Positions 7,695 through 18,408 of a stretch of 64,000 nt of DNA are shown one piece after another; the first letter of the stretch is position 1, and each line of letters starts with the position of its first letter. The notes below the pieces were generated by a model. It was not told the DNA's origin. It was given only the letters and a program-made list of their open reading frames with translations, and searched no databases. Where the stretch lies: positions 682,001 through 746,000 of the forward strand of contig NZ_JBHGAP010000001.1 in the NCBI RefSeq assembly GCF_042610495.1, read 5' to 3'. The position numbers and the translations under genes were made by a program. Origin of the DNA: RU20A sp042610495. Lineage in GTDB: Bacteria > Pseudomonadota > Alphaproteobacteria > Rhizobiales > Rhizobiaceae.

Positions 7695-10502
7695 TCACTC
7701 TTCGACCGAGCCTTCAGCGGCGTCACCTGCCGGCGCATCCGTCGCAACCACGGCCTCGCCCTCGATCGTCTCGACAGCCTCGCCCTCATCCTCGTCCGCC
7801 GGCTCGCTGATGCGCTCGACGGAGACGACCTTCTCGTCCTTGGCGGTGGAGAAAATGGTCACGCCCTTGGTGGCGCGGCTGGCGATGCGGATGCCGGCGA
7901 CGGGGACGCGGATCAGCTGGCCGCCATCGGAGACGAGCATGATCTGATCCTTGTCCTCGATCGGGAAGGCGGCGACGAGAACGCCGATTTCACCGGTCTT
8001 GGCCGTGTCGGTGGCGCGGATGCCCTTGCCGCCGCGGCCCGACGTGCGGAAGTCGTACGAAGACGAGCGCTTGCCGAAGCCCTTCTCGGAGACGGTGAGC
8101 ACGAATTGTTCGCGCGCCTTCAGCTCCTCGTAGCGTTCGTCGGACAGCTGGCCTTCCTCGACCACCTCTTCGCCGACAAGCGCGATTTCTTCCTCATCCA
8201 CACCGGCGGCGCGACGCTCCAGCGCCGAGCGCTTGAGATAGGCCGCACGCTCCCAGGGTTCGGCATCCACATGGCCGACGATGGTCATGGAGATGATGCT
8301 GTCCGCATCGGCGAGCGAAATACCGCGCACGCCGATCGAGTTGCGGCCGGCAAAGACGCGGACCTCGTCGACCGGGAAGCGGATCGCCTGGCCGAGCGCG
8401 GTGGTGAGCAACACGTCGTCGCGGTCCGTGCAGGTCTCGACGGAGAGGATTTCGTCGCCCTCCTCCTCGAGCTTCATGGCGATCTTGCCGTTGCGGTTGA
8501 CCTGAACGAAGTCCGACAGCTTGTTGCGGCGCACCGTGCCGCGCGTCGTGGCGAACATGACGTCGAGGTTTTCCCACGTTGTCTCGTCTTCCGGCAGTGG
8601 CATGATGGTGGTGATGCGCTCGCCGGCTTCCAGCGGCAGCATGTTGATCAGCGCCTTGCCGCGCGACTGCGGCGTGCCGATCGGCAGGCGCCAGACCTTT
8701 TCCTTGTAGACGATGCCGCGTGAGGAGAAGAACAGCACGGGCGTGTGGGTGCTGGCGACGAAGAGGCGCGTGACGAAATCCTCGTCGCGCGTCGCCATGC
8801 CGGAGCGGCCCTTGCCGCCGCGCCGCTGGGCGCGATAGGTCGTGAGCGGCACGCGCTTGATGTAGCCGAGGTGGGAAACGGTGACGACCATGTCCTCGCG
8901 GGCAATCAGGTCCTCGTCTTCCATGTCGGGACCGCCCTCGACGATCTCCGAGCGGCGCGGCGTGCCGAACTCGTCGCGGATCGAGGAAAGCTCGTCCTTG
9001 ACGATCGTCATGATGCGCAGGCGCGAAGAGAGAATGTCGAGGTAATCCTCGATCTCGGTCCCGATCTTGTTCAGCTCGTCGCCGATTTCATCGCGGCCGA
9101 GCGCCGTCAGGCGGGCAAGGCGCAGTTCGAGGATGGCGCGGGCCTGCTCCTCGGAGAGATTGTAGGTCAGGTCCTCGTTGATCGTGTGGCGCGGATCGTC
9201 GATGAGACGGATCAGCGCTTCCACGTCATGGGCCGGCCAGCGGCGTTCCATCAACTGCTCGCGCGCCGTCTGCGGATCCGGGGCGCGGCGGATGAGGTTG
9301 ATGATCTCGTCGATATTGGCGACCGCGATGGCGAGACCGACCAACACATGGGCGCGGTCGCGCGCCTTGCGCAGCAGGAACTTGGTGCGGCGGCTGACGA
9401 CATCCTCGCGGAAGGCAACGAAGGCCTTGAGCATGTCGATCAGCGTCATCTGCTCCGGCTTGCCGCCGTTCAGCGCCACCATGTTGCAGCCGAACGAGGT
9501 CTGCAGCGGCGTGTAACGATAGAGCTGGTTGAGGATGACGTCGGCATTGGCATCGCGCTTCAGCTCGATGACGACGCGGTAGCCCTGCCGGTCGCTTTCG
9601 TCGCGCAGGTCGGAAATGCCCTCGATGCGCTTTTCGCGCACCAGTTCGGCCATCTTCTCGATCATCGTCGCCTTGTTCACCTGATAGGGAACTTCAGTGA
9701 TGATGATCTGCTCGCGATCGTTGCGCATCGGCTCGACATGGGCGCGTCCGCGCATGATGACGGAGCCGCGGCCGGTCTCGTAGGCCTGGCGGATGCCGGA
9801 GCGGCCCATGATCAGCGCGCCGGTCGGGAAGTCCGGGCCCGGAATGATCTGCATCAGTTCGGGAAGTTCAAGGCCGGGATTGTCGATGAGCGCGATGCAG
9901 CCGTTGATGACCTCGACGAGGTTGTGCGGCGGAATGTTCGTCGCCATGCCGACCGCAATGCCGCCCGCGCCATTGACGAGCAGGTTCGGGAACTTGGCGG
10001 GAACGACGACGGGCTCGGAGAGCGTGCCGTCATAGTTGTCGCGGAAATCGACCGTTTCCTTGTCGAGATCGTCGAGAAGCGCATGCGCTGCCTTCTGCAG
10101 ACGGCACTCGGTGTAGCGTTCGGCCGCCGGCGGATCGCCGTCGATGGAGCCGAAATTGCCCTGCCCGTCGATGAGCGGCAGGCGCAGCGACCAGTCCTGC
10201 GCCATGCGCGCCAGCGCGTCATAGATGGCGAGGTTGCCGTGCGGGTGATACTTACCCATCACGTCCCCGGTGACGCGGGCGCACTTGACGTATTTCTTGT
10301 TCCAGTCGATGCCGAGTTCGGACATGCCGTAGAGAATGCGCCGGTGCACGGGCTTCAGGCCGTCGCGCACATCCGGCAGCGCGCGCGATACGATCACGCT
10401 CATGGCGTAATCGAGATAGGAGCGCTGCATTTCCTCGATGATCGAAATCGGTTCGATGCCGGGGGGCGTCTTACCGCCGCCGGGGGGAGTGAGGTCCGTC
10501 AA
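7695..10502 (-). CDS. gyrA: DNA gyrase subunit A
   Basis: Breakage-reunion subunit of gyrase. 935 residues. Catalytic tyrosine Tyr130 lies in PPAAERYTECR, and the C-terminal domain carries the GyrA box QRRGGKG near residue 560, which separates it from ParC. An acidic tail ends the protein, and there is an extra Glu-rich insertion around AAGVDEEEIALVGEEVVEEG. The quinolone pocket reads KYHPHGNLAIYDALARMAQ: Leu91 aligns with E. coli Ser83, while Asp95 (E. coli Asp87) is kept. The Tyr130/Tyr122 offset confirms this alignment. The start appears to be TTG with only a weak ribosome-binding site. It is convergent with the small-protein unit; its own promoter is proposed just upstream. Confidence 0.97.
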   Translation of the reverse strand: MTDLTPPGGGKTPPGIEPISIIEEMQRSYLDYAMSVIVSRALPDVRDGLKPVHRRILYGMSELGIDWNKKYVKCARVTGDVMGKYHPHGNLAIYDALARMAQDWSLRLPLIDGQGNFGSIDGDPPAAERYTECRLQKAAHALLDDLDKETVDFRDNYDGTLSEPVVVPAKFPNLLVNGAGGIAVGMATNIPPHNLVEVINGCIALIDNPGLELPELMQIIPGPDFPTGALIMGRSGIRQAYETGRGSVIMRGRAHVEPMRNDREQIIITEVPYQVNKATMIEKMAELVREKRIEGISDLRDESDRQGYRVVIELKRDANADVILNQLYRYTPLQTSFGCNMVALNGGKPEQMTLIDMLKAFVAFREDVVSRRTKFLLRKARDRAHVLVGLAIAVANIDEIINLIRRAPDPQTAREQLMERRWPAHDVEALIRLIDDPRHTINEDLTYNLSEEQARAILELRLARLTALGRDEIGDELNKIGTEIEDYLDILSSRLRIMTIVKDELSSIRDEFGTPRRSEIVEGGPDMEDEDLIAREDMVVTVSHLGYIKRVPLTTYRAQRRGGKGRSGMATRDEDFVTRLFVASTHTPVLFFSSRGIVYKEKVWRLPIGTPQSRGKALINMLPLEAGERITTIMPLPEDETTWENLDVMFATTRGTVRRNKLSDFVQVNRNGKIAMKLEEEGDEILSVETCTDRDDVLLTTALGQAIRFPVDEVRVFAGRNSIGVRGISLADADSIISMTIVGHVDAEPWERAAYLKRSALERRAAGVDEEEIALVGEEVVEEGQLSDERYEELKAREQFVLTVSEKGFGKRSSSYDFRTSGRGGKGIRATDTAKTGEIGVLVAAFPIEDKDQIMLVSDGGQLIRVPVAGIRIASRATKGVTIFSTAKDEKVVSVERISEPADEDEGEAVETIEGEAVVATDAPAGDAAEGSVEE

Positions 10503-10538
10503 TGTCGTTCACGATCTCTGTTGGAATCAGATGGATTT

Positions 10539-10567
10539 TTATAGCGGATCGCGCCATGGAGCGCCAA
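10539..10567 (-). promoter_or_regulatory. putative gyrA sigma-70 promoter
   Basis: On the minus strand, TTGGCG (10562-10567) and CTATAA (10539-10544) are separated by exactly 17 bases, about 40 bases upstream of the gyrA start. The spacer contains a partial palindrome around CCATGG. Supported by pattern and position only. Confidence 0.45.
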
Positions 10568-10777
10568 TTTCCGCCGTGGTTTTGAACAGTCTTTTGGCCT
10601 GTTTAGCGGCAAATGCACCGATTTTGCGTCATCTCCCCTGCCCTAGACGCCCAAAGGGGCTGGAAAACCGGCCGGCGAAAGGGAAAGCGCCGGCAATCCC
10701 GCCGCCTGCCCGTTTCAATCGCCACCGAAATCAGTCTAGCATGGGCGCGGCGCACGGGGATCGCGCGGGGAAAAACA

Positions 10778-11419
10778 ATGCTCAACACCGACCTTCTGAT
10801 CAATGCGCTGACCACGCTGCTGGTGACCATCGACCCGCCGGGCATGGCGCCGATCTTCCTCAGCCTCACCGTGGGCATGACCCGCTCGCAGCGCATGCAG
10901 GTGGCGCTGCGCGGCACGCTGATCGCGCTCGGCATCCTCGCAGCCTTCGCGCTGTTCGGCGAAAGCATTCTCTCTCTGCTCGGCATTTCCATCGGCGCCT
11001 TCCGCATCGCCGGCGGGCTCCTGCTCTTCGTCATCGCCTTCGAAATGATCTTCGAGAAGCGGCAGGAGCGGAAGGAGAAGACCGGCGAGGTGGCGATCAC
11101 CCGCGACCACATGCACAATATCGCCGTCTTCCCGCTCGCCTTGCCGCTGATCGCCGGCCCCGGCGCGATCTCCGCGACCATCCTGCTCTCCGGCGCCTTC
11201 GACGGCGCGGCCGGCCGCGTGCAGCTGCTGCTCGTCATCATCGCAAGCCTCGCCATCCTGCTCGCATCCATGGCGGTCGCCGACCGGCTGGACCGGTTCC
11301 TCGGCGTGACGGGACGGGCGATCCTGACGCGGCTTCTCGGCGTGATCCTCGCCGCCCTCGCCGCCCAGTTCGTGGTGGATGGCGTGCGGGCGTCCTTCAC
11401 GACCTATGCGGGGCCGTGA
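10778..11419 (+). CDS. MarC-family integral membrane protein
   Basis: Six-helix inner-membrane protein of 213 residues, the usual size for the MarC (UPF0056) family, whose transport role is unsettled. It starts MLNTDLLINALTTLLVTIDPPGMAPIF, with the conserved IDPPGxxP motif in helix 1, then GGLLLFVIAFEMIF and FPLALPLIAGPGAISATILL in the repeat-like second half. The ATG at the first helix was preferred over a longer frame beginning with a basic, unconserved leader. It is divergent from gyrA and converges with the acetyl-CoA hydrolase gene 10 bp away. Confidence 0.88.
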   Translation: MLNTDLLINALTTLLVTIDPPGMAPIFLSLTVGMTRSQRMQVALRGTLIALGILAAFALFGESILSLLGISIGAFRIAGGLLLFVIAFEMIFEKRQERKEKTGEVAITRDHMHNIAVFPLALPLIAGPGAISATILLSGAFDGAAGRVQLLLVIIASLAILLASMAVADRLDRFLGVTGRAILTRLLGVILAALAAQFVVDGVRASFTTYAGP

Positions 11420-11428
11420 ACGGCGGCG

Positions 11429-12934
11429 TCACATCCGGCCGGTCGCCCTTGCCCGGGCATGCCAGGAGAGGGCCTCCTCCAGAATGTGCGGGGTGTGGCC
11501 GCCGCGCTCGCGATTGGCGCGTGTCACATAATCGGCCAGCGCCGGGCGGAAGGCGGGATCGGCGCAGGCCGCAATGATGCGCCCTGCCCTTTCCCGCGGC
11601 GCGAGACCCCGCAGATCCGCAAGGCCGTGTTCGGTGACGAGGATATCGACATCGTGCTCGGTGTGATCGACATGGCTGACCATGGGCACGACCGAGGAGA
11701 GCGCGCCCTTCTTGGCGGTGGAGCGCGCGATGAAGATCGAAAGATAGGCGTTGCGGGCAAAATCGCCGGAGCCGCCAATGCCGTTCATCATCTCAGTTCC
11801 GAAGACATGGGTGGAATTCACATTGCCGTAAATGTCGAATTCCAGCGCCGTGTTGATGGCGACGACGCCGAGGCGGCGGATGATCTCCGGGTGGTTGCTG
11901 ATCTCTTGCGGACGCAGCACCAGCCTGTCGCGGTAGCGATCGAAATCGGCAAAGACGCGCTGCGCCAGCTCCGGCCCGAGCGTCATTGAGGCACCGGAGG
12001 CAAAGCGCAGCTTGCCGGCATCCATCAGTTCGAAAGTGCTGTCCTGCAGCACCTCGCTGTACATGACGAGATTGTCGAAGGGACCGGTCTTCAGCCCTGA
12101 CAGGACCGCATTGGCGATGACGCCGATACCGGCCTGCAGCGGGTTCTGTGTCAGGTCCAGCCGGCCGGCGGCCGTTTCGCTTGCGAAGAAGGCGAGAAGA
12201 TGCCCGGCGATCGCGCTCGTCTCGGCATCCGGCGCCTCGACGCGGGCGAAGCTGTCGGCCTTGTCGGTGACGACGATGGCGGCGATCTTGTCGGCGGGGA
12301 TGCGGATCGCGGTGGTCCCGACCCGGCTATCGGCGGTGACGACGGGAATGGGCGTGCGGCTCGGCCGGCGCTCGGGCAGATAGATGTCGTGCAGCCCCTC
12401 CAGCGCCGGGCTGTCGCCCATGTTGAGCTCGACGATCACGCGTTTGGCAAGCGTGGCGAAGCTTGCGGAATTGCCGACGGAGGTGGTGGGAACGATGGCG
12501 CCGTCGGCCTTGACCGCGACGGCCTCGACGATGGAAATGTCGATGGGCGCAAGCTGGCCGGAGCGCAGCTGCTCGACGGTTTCGGACAGGTGCTGGTCGA
12601 TGAACATGACCTCGCCGCGATTGATGGCGGCGCGCAGCACGGCATCGGACTGGAAGGGCATGCGGCGGGAAAGAACGCCGGCCTCCGTCAGCCGCCGGTC
12701 AATATCGTGGCCGAGCGAGGCGCCGGTCATCAGGGTGATTTTCAGGGGATCGGTGAGCGCGCGGTGCGCAAGCGCCAGCGGCACGGCTTTCGCATCGCCG
12801 GCCCGGGTAAAGCCGCTCATGCCGACGACCATGCCGTCCGTGATGAGGCGCGCCGCATCCGCCGCCGTCATCAGCCGCTGCATCAGGGCATCGCTGCCGA
12901 TCCGCGCCCGGATATCCTCGTGAGACCATGTCAT
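11429..12934 (-). CDS. acetyl-CoA hydrolase / succinyl-CoA:acetate CoA-transferase family
   Basis: 501 residues. Family I CoA-transferase fold with the catalytic glutamate in NLVMYSEVLQDS and the Gly-rich MNGIGGSGDFARNAYLSIF loop near the C-terminus. Such enzymes either hydrolyse acetyl-CoA or move CoA between succinate, acetate and related acids; sequence alone does not decide which. The ATG has AAGGAG 7 bases upstream. The gene stands alone between marC and the ureohydrolase, without other acetate genes nearby. Confidence 0.88.
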   Translation of the reverse strand: MTWSHEDIRARIGSDALMQRLMTAADAARLITDGMVVGMSGFTRAGDAKAVPLALAHRALTDPLKITLMTGASLGHDIDRRLTEAGVLSRRMPFQSDAVLRAAINRGEVMFIDQHLSETVEQLRSGQLAPIDISIVEAVAVKADGAIVPTTSVGNSASFATLAKRVIVELNMGDSPALEGLHDIYLPERRPSRTPIPVVTADSRVGTTAIRIPADKIAAIVVTDKADSFARVEAPDAETSAIAGHLLAFFASETAAGRLDLTQNPLQAGIGVIANAVLSGLKTGPFDNLVMYSEVLQDSTFELMDAGKLRFASGASMTLGPELAQRVFADFDRYRDRLVLRPQEISNHPEIIRRLGVVAINTALEFDIYGNVNSTHVFGTEMMNGIGGSGDFARNAYLSIFIARSTAKKGALSSVVPMVSHVDHTEHDVDILVTEHGLADLRGLAPRERAGRIIAACADPAFRPALADYVTRANRERGGHTPHILEEALSWHARARATGRM

Positions 12935-13025
12935 ATGCCCGCTCCTTGTTGGTGGCGTGCCTCTCATCCGACGGATCGGCGGCGCGGGCCTTGATCTGGT
13001 TCAAGGGGGTGCGATCGGTTTCGTG

Positions 13026-13943
13026 TCAGCTCCCTTGCCGAACCACCGCGCCGATCACATTGACGAGGATGCGCGACGCCACGATGGCAGACTGGTTGCC
13101 GACATCGGCCGGCGGATAGAATTCGACGAGATTGAACCCGGCAATGCGCGCGTGCCGGCCAAGCGCGGCGATGAGATCGATGATCTCGGCGTAGGTCAGG
13201 CCACCCGGCGCCTGCGCGACCACGCCTGGCATGACCGAGGGGTCGAGGCTGTCGCAATCGAGCGTGATCACGATGCGGGCGTCTTTCGGCACCTGCGCCA
13301 CCACCGCGTCGATGCCACTGGTACGAACCGCACGGGCCGGAACGAAGCGGCTGCCATAGGCCAGCGCATCGTCGACATCGGCTGGACGGGCGCTGCCGAC
13401 CCCGCGCATACCGACCTGAACCATGCCAGCGACGTGCGGCATTTCGCTTGCGCGGCGCATCGGGCTTGAGAAGCCGAAACGCTCGCCGAAGCGTTCCTCC
13501 CGCCAGTCGATATGGGCATCGATCTGCACGACGACGATGGGCTCGCCGCCGCTGAAGCCCGACAGGAACGGGATGGTCACCGAGCAGTCGCCGCCCATCA
13601 GGATCGGGACCGCCGACGACGACAGGATGGATTGCACGGTCTCTTCGATGCGGAGCCGATTGGCGGCATTGTCATGCGCGGTGGTGTCGATATCGCCGCC
13701 ATCGATGCAGCAGACCGGCCCATCGCCAAAGAGCGGCCCGCCGAGATCGAAATCGAAATGCCCGATGAAGCCGGCATCCTCCTGGCTGGCGGCACGGATC
13801 GCGGCTGCGGCGGCTGCGTGTCCCGCACAGTCCTGCTCCGGATAGGCGGTGGCATGCCGAACGCCGGCAATGACAGCTTTCGGCGCAACACCGCCTTCAG
13901 GCACTGTCGGCAGACCGAGAAATGTCTGTTCGGTTGCTTTCAT
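13026..13943 (-). CDS. arginase/agmatinase-family ureohydrolase with a substituted metal ligand
   Basis: 305-residue binuclear-metal ureohydrolase (agmatinase, guanidinobutyrase or relative). Metal-binding motifs are GGDCS (116-121), IDAHID (Asp142, His144, Asp146) and LDCDSLDPSVMPG (Asp229, Asp231). In characterised enzymes the first motif is GGDHS and that His binds a manganese; here it is Cys120, confirmed at codon level (TGC). All other ligands are present, so activity on an altered metal or substrate is possible. The ATG overlaps the stop of the PAP2 phosphatase gene by four bases, indicating coupled translation. Confidence 0.85.
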   Translation of the reverse strand: MKATEQTFLGLPTVPEGGVAPKAVIAGVRHATAYPEQDCAGHAAAAAAIRAASQEDAGFIGHFDFDLGGPLFGDGPVCCIDGGDIDTTAHDNAANRLRIEETVQSILSSSAVPILMGGDCSVTIPFLSGFSGGEPIVVVQIDAHIDWREERFGERFGFSSPMRRASEMPHVAGMVQVGMRGVGSARPADVDDALAYGSRFVPARAVRTSGIDAVVAQVPKDARIVITLDCDSLDPSVMPGVVAQAPGGLTYAEIIDLIAALGRHARIAGFNLVEFYPPADVGNQSAIVASRILVNVIGAVVRQGS

Positions 13944-14725
13944 TGCCGGCTACCCCTTTCATGACCTGGCATCCGGTCAGCCGCACCCAGGGTCCCCTCA
14001 TCCGGATCGCCTTCCGCCGGCCGATCCGTCGCCGTTCGCCAGCCGAGGAGGCGCTGGGCAGCAAACCAGGTGAGGCTCGCCCAGGCAAGGCCGGCGCACC
14101 AGCCGCCGATGACGTCGGTCGGGTAGTGAACGCCGAGGAAGATGCGGCTGAGACCGATGATGAGGGTGAGGACGAGGGCGGTGGCCATGAAGAAAAACCG
14201 CAGCCGCTTGCGGGTTTCCAGCCGCGACAGGAGCGCGCCCAGCGTGAGGTAGACGATCGCCGAGAGCATGGCGTGGCCGCTCGGAAAGCTGAGGTCGTGG
14301 ACCTCGACGAGATGCGGGACGAGATCCGGCCGCGGGCGGCCGACGCCGATCTTCAGGAGATTGCTGAGGCCCCATCCACCGACGATCGAAACGACGAGGA
14401 AGAGCGCGGTGCGTTCGGCCCGCGCCAGCACCAGATAGAGCGTGACGAGCGTGGTGATGAGGGTCAGCACCGTGACGCCGCCAAGCGCGGTGATGTCGGT
14501 CATCACCTTGGTGAGCCAGGCGGGACCGATCAGCACGGAGGGATCGCCCGGCGTGCGCAGCGCCGTGAGGATCGCATCATCCAGCCGGTGCGTCTCGCCC
14601 TCTATGATCTCGCGGGCCAGCACCAGGAAGACGAGCACCAGAAGCGAGGCCCCGAGCACCATCGACCACGCGAGAAACTCGCGCCGCCAGGGACGCCGGG
14701 CCAGGATGGTGCGGAGGAGTGTCAT
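13940..14725 (-). CDS. PAP2-family membrane phosphatase
   Basis: 261-residue integral membrane phosphatase of the PAP2 (acid phosphatase/lipid phosphatase) superfamily. The three catalytic segments are KIGVGRPRPD (KxxxxxxRP), FPSGHAML (PSGH) and SRIFLGVHYPTD (SRxxxxxHxxxD), set between about six hydrophobic helices. Substrates in the family include phosphatidic acid, undecaprenyl pyrophosphate and lipid A phosphate; nothing here distinguishes them. It is the first gene of a two-gene unit with the ureohydrolase, an unexpected pairing. Confidence 0.9.
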   Translation of the reverse strand: MTLLRTILARRPWRREFLAWSMVLGASLLVLVFLVLAREIIEGETHRLDDAILTALRTPGDPSVLIGPAWLTKVMTDITALGGVTVLTLITTLVTLYLVLARAERTALFLVVSIVGGWGLSNLLKIGVGRPRPDLVPHLVEVHDLSFPSGHAMLSAIVYLTLGALLSRLETRKRLRFFFMATALVLTLIIGLSRIFLGVHYPTDVIGGWCAGLAWASLTWFAAQRLLGWRTATDRPAEGDPDEGTLGAADRMPGHERGSRQ

Positions 14726-14887
14726 GCCGTATGGCGCCCTTTTGTTGTGTTCGTTCGGGCGACTATGTGGGGTGGTGGAGGGCAGTGTCGATGGGGTGAC
14801 GGGAATTTGTGGGGGAACTGGCGGTTTGCCGACGTGTTGGTCGGGTTCTTCCCCGGCACATACGCGGCGATGACTGCAGTCGTGGCA

Positions 14888-14919
14888 TGGATCCTCGGGT
14901 CAAGCCCGAGGATGACGGC
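14888..14919. repeat. CCTCGGG-type palindromic repeat (single)
   Basis: TGGATCCTCGGGTCAAGCCCGAGGATGACG-like unit with CCTCGGG (14893-14899) and CCCGAGG (14905-14911) arms around a TCAAG centre. It is the same family as the copies at 15.1, 23.7-23.9 and 30.8 kb. Such units are abundant in rhizobial intergenic DNA. Confidence 0.8.
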
Positions 14920-15051
14920 GGGTGGGGTTGGCGCGCCACCCATTGAGCGGCACCAACCTGCGGAGCGGCCAAAATGACCGTGCGCTCTGCCGCCTCGCAA
15001 TCAAGCCCGCGCGCGTCCGCAGTGAGAGCTATTATCGGCATCCGCAACGCC

Positions 15052-15136
15052 CGTCATGCTCGGGCTTGACCCGAGCATCCATGCGGCAAGCGCAGGGCCA
15101 GTGGATGGATCCTCGGGTCAAGCCCGAGGATGACGG
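15052..15136. repeat. CCTCGGG-type palindromic repeats, inverted pair
   Basis: Two units face each other: CGTCATGCTCGGGCTTGACC... on the left and GGATCCTCGGGTCAAGCCCG... on the right, 20-25 bases apart. Each is a palindrome and the pair together forms a larger one, with ATGCGGC/GGCCAGTGG-type linker sequence between. Confidence 0.8.
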
Positions 15137-15218
15137 CGTTTATAGCGTGGCGCCCGCCCGGCAGTGCCGGCAGCCGAATGTCTGGCGAGAGGCTGAGCCG
15201 GCATCCGATGCCGCCCCC

Positions 15219-16031
15219 TTACCCCACGAAGGCGCGTTCGATGACGAATTCGGCGGGTTTGTTGTTGGCGCCCTCGGTAAGGCCGGCTTCCTCGAGGATG
15301 GTCTTGGTGTCCTTCAGCATCTCGGTCGAGCCGCAGATCATGCCGCGGTCGATCGAGGGATCGAGCGGGGGGACGCCGAGGTCGGTGAAGAACTTGCCGG
15401 AGCGCATGAGGTCGGTGACGCGGCCCTGGAAGGCAAAGGGTTCGCGGGTGACGGTGGCGTAGTGCTTGAGCTTGTCGCCGACGATCTCGGCCAGGAACTC
15501 GTGGTTCTTGATCTCCTCCACGAGGTCGAAGCCGTATTTCAGCTCGGCGACTTCGCGGCAGGTGTGGGCGAGAACGACTTCCTCGAACTTCTCATAGGTC
15601 TCGGGATCACGGATGAGGCTCGCAAAGGGTGCGATGCCCGTGCCGGTCGAGAACATGTAGAGGCGCTTGCCGGGGGTGAGTGCATCGAGCACCAGCGTGC
15701 CGGTCGGCTTCTTGCGCATCAGCACCTTGTCGCCGGGCTGGATCTTCTGGAGATGCGAGGTCAGCGGACCATCCGGCACCTTGATCGAGAAGAATTCGAG
15801 CTCTTCGTCCCAGGCGGGGCTGGCGATCGAATAGGCACGGTAGATCGGCTTGCCCTCGACCATCAGGCCGATCATCGCGAATTCGCCGGAGCGGAAGCGG
15901 AAGCCTGCCGGGCGTGTCATGCGGAAGCGGAACAGGCGATCGGTATAATGCGCGACCTCGGTCACCGTTTCAACGAAGACGCCGGCCGGCGCGGTTTCGG
16001 CAAAATCCTCGGTCTTGGCGGGAGCATTCAT
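15219..16031 (-). CDS. fpr: ferredoxin-NADP+ reductase
   Basis: FAD enzyme that exchanges electrons between NADPH and ferredoxin/flavodoxin. 270 residues, bacterial subclass. FAD-binding RAYSIASP, an NADP-binding MFSTGTGIAPFASLIRDPE block, and MICGSTEML are present; the C-terminus ends FVIERAFVG, lacking the plant-type aromatic end. The ATG starting MNAPAKTEDF was preferred over an upstream ATG with no conserved sequence. It follows the cys cluster in the same direction after a 182-bp gap that contains a 23-bp palindrome, so it likely has its own promoter. It would be the natural electron source for the adjacent ferredoxin-type sulfite reductase. Confidence 0.94.
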   Translation of the reverse strand: MNAPAKTEDFAETAPAGVFVETVTEVAHYTDRLFRFRMTRPAGFRFRSGEFAMIGLMVEGKPIYRAYSIASPAWDEELEFFSIKVPDGPLTSHLQKIQPGDKVLMRKKPTGTLVLDALTPGKRLYMFSTGTGIAPFASLIRDPETYEKFEEVVLAHTCREVAELKYGFDLVEEIKNHEFLAEIVGDKLKHYATVTREPFAFQGRVTDLMRSGKFFTDLGVPPLDPSIDRGMICGSTEMLKDTKTILEEAGLTEGANNKPAEFVIERAFVG

Positions 16032-16099
16032 CGGATAGGGCGTCCTCAAAATCGTGACGATGGCGGTCAACTATCGCCGCATAAATCAGGCAGGCAGCA

Positions 16100-16122
16100 T
16101 TTGGAAGAAATTCCATTCCAAA
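16100..16122. promoter_or_regulatory. palindromic candidate operator upstream of fpr
   Basis: TTTGGAA (16100-16106) and TTCCAAA (16116-16122) form a perfect 7-bp inverted repeat with a 9-base spacer, about 70-90 bases upstream of the fpr start. Length and symmetry fit a LysR-type or similar dimeric regulator. No regulator gene is adjacent. Confidence 0.45.
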
Positions 16123-16213
16123 TAACACGCTTTTCGCGCGATGCGGAACGCTTCACGCCGTCGCATGGCCGCGCCAGCCCGGGCGAGGCCTCAACAACCG
16201 CAACGGCGCCGCG

Positions 16214-16714
16214 TCAGGAGACGCGCCGCCAGCTGTAGCCGCCGGCCTTGGTGGCCGGCCGCGCGGTCGGCTGGTAATGGTGATCGATGCCCGGCAGGCG
16301 TCCCTCGGCAAGGCGCTGGAGGGCAGTCGCATTGGTGACGGCGAAGCTGTCGATGCCACAGCGCAGCATGTGCGGCACCTGGTCGATCAGCACGTCGCCG
16401 ACGGCGCGGACTTCGCCCGAATAGCCGAGACGCGCGCGCAGCAGCGAGGCATGGCTGAAGGCGCGGCCGTCATTGAAGGCGGGGAAGGCAAGCGCGACCA
16501 GCGCGATGCGGTCGAGATGGGGCGCAAGCGCCGTCACATCGTCGGCCGGCGCGATCAGCACGCCGAGCCCCTCGCCGCCCGCTTCGGCGGCGGCAAGGAA
16601 ATCGGCAAGCTTGAGGATCGGCCGTTCATTGCCGCCGGCCTTGGTCTCCTCGGTCTCGATAACCCAGGAATCGTCGGCGACGAAGCCGGTTTCGGTCCAG
16701 ATGCGGGTCGTCAT
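16214..16714 (-). CDS. DUF934 protein of the sulfite-reduction operon
   Basis: 166-residue protein of the DUF934 family, known mainly from its constant place next to cysI/cysH-type genes in proteobacteria; its biochemical role is not established. The region GVLIAPADDVTALAPHLDRIALVALAFPAFNDGRAFS and the ARLGYSGEVRAVGDVLIDQ block are family-typical, and the protein ends in a basic tail. It starts 11 bp after cysI on the same strand and is surely co-transcribed. It has no cysteine-rich motif of its own and only one Cys near the C-terminus. Confidence 0.88.
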   Translation of the reverse strand: MTTRIWTETGFVADDSWVIETEETKAGGNERPILKLADFLAAAEAGGEGLGVLIAPADDVTALAPHLDRIALVALAFPAFNDGRAFSHASLLRARLGYSGEVRAVGDVLIDQVPHMLRCGIDSFAVTNATALQRLAEGRLPGIDHHYQPTARPATKAGGYSWRRVS

Positions 16715-16725
16715 GTCAGATCTCC

Positions 16726-18396
<1,671 letters not shown>

Positions 18397-18408
18397 ATCG
18401 GCTCTTCC

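Larger units (their letters stand above)
14726..15218. other. repeat-bearing intergenic region
   Basis: About 490 bp without a supportable gene between the PAP2 gene and fpr. It holds one single and one inverted pair of the CCTCGGG-type palindromic repeat, annotated separately. Frames translating to VILGLDPRIH-like peptides are translations of the repeat. Confidence 0.6.
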
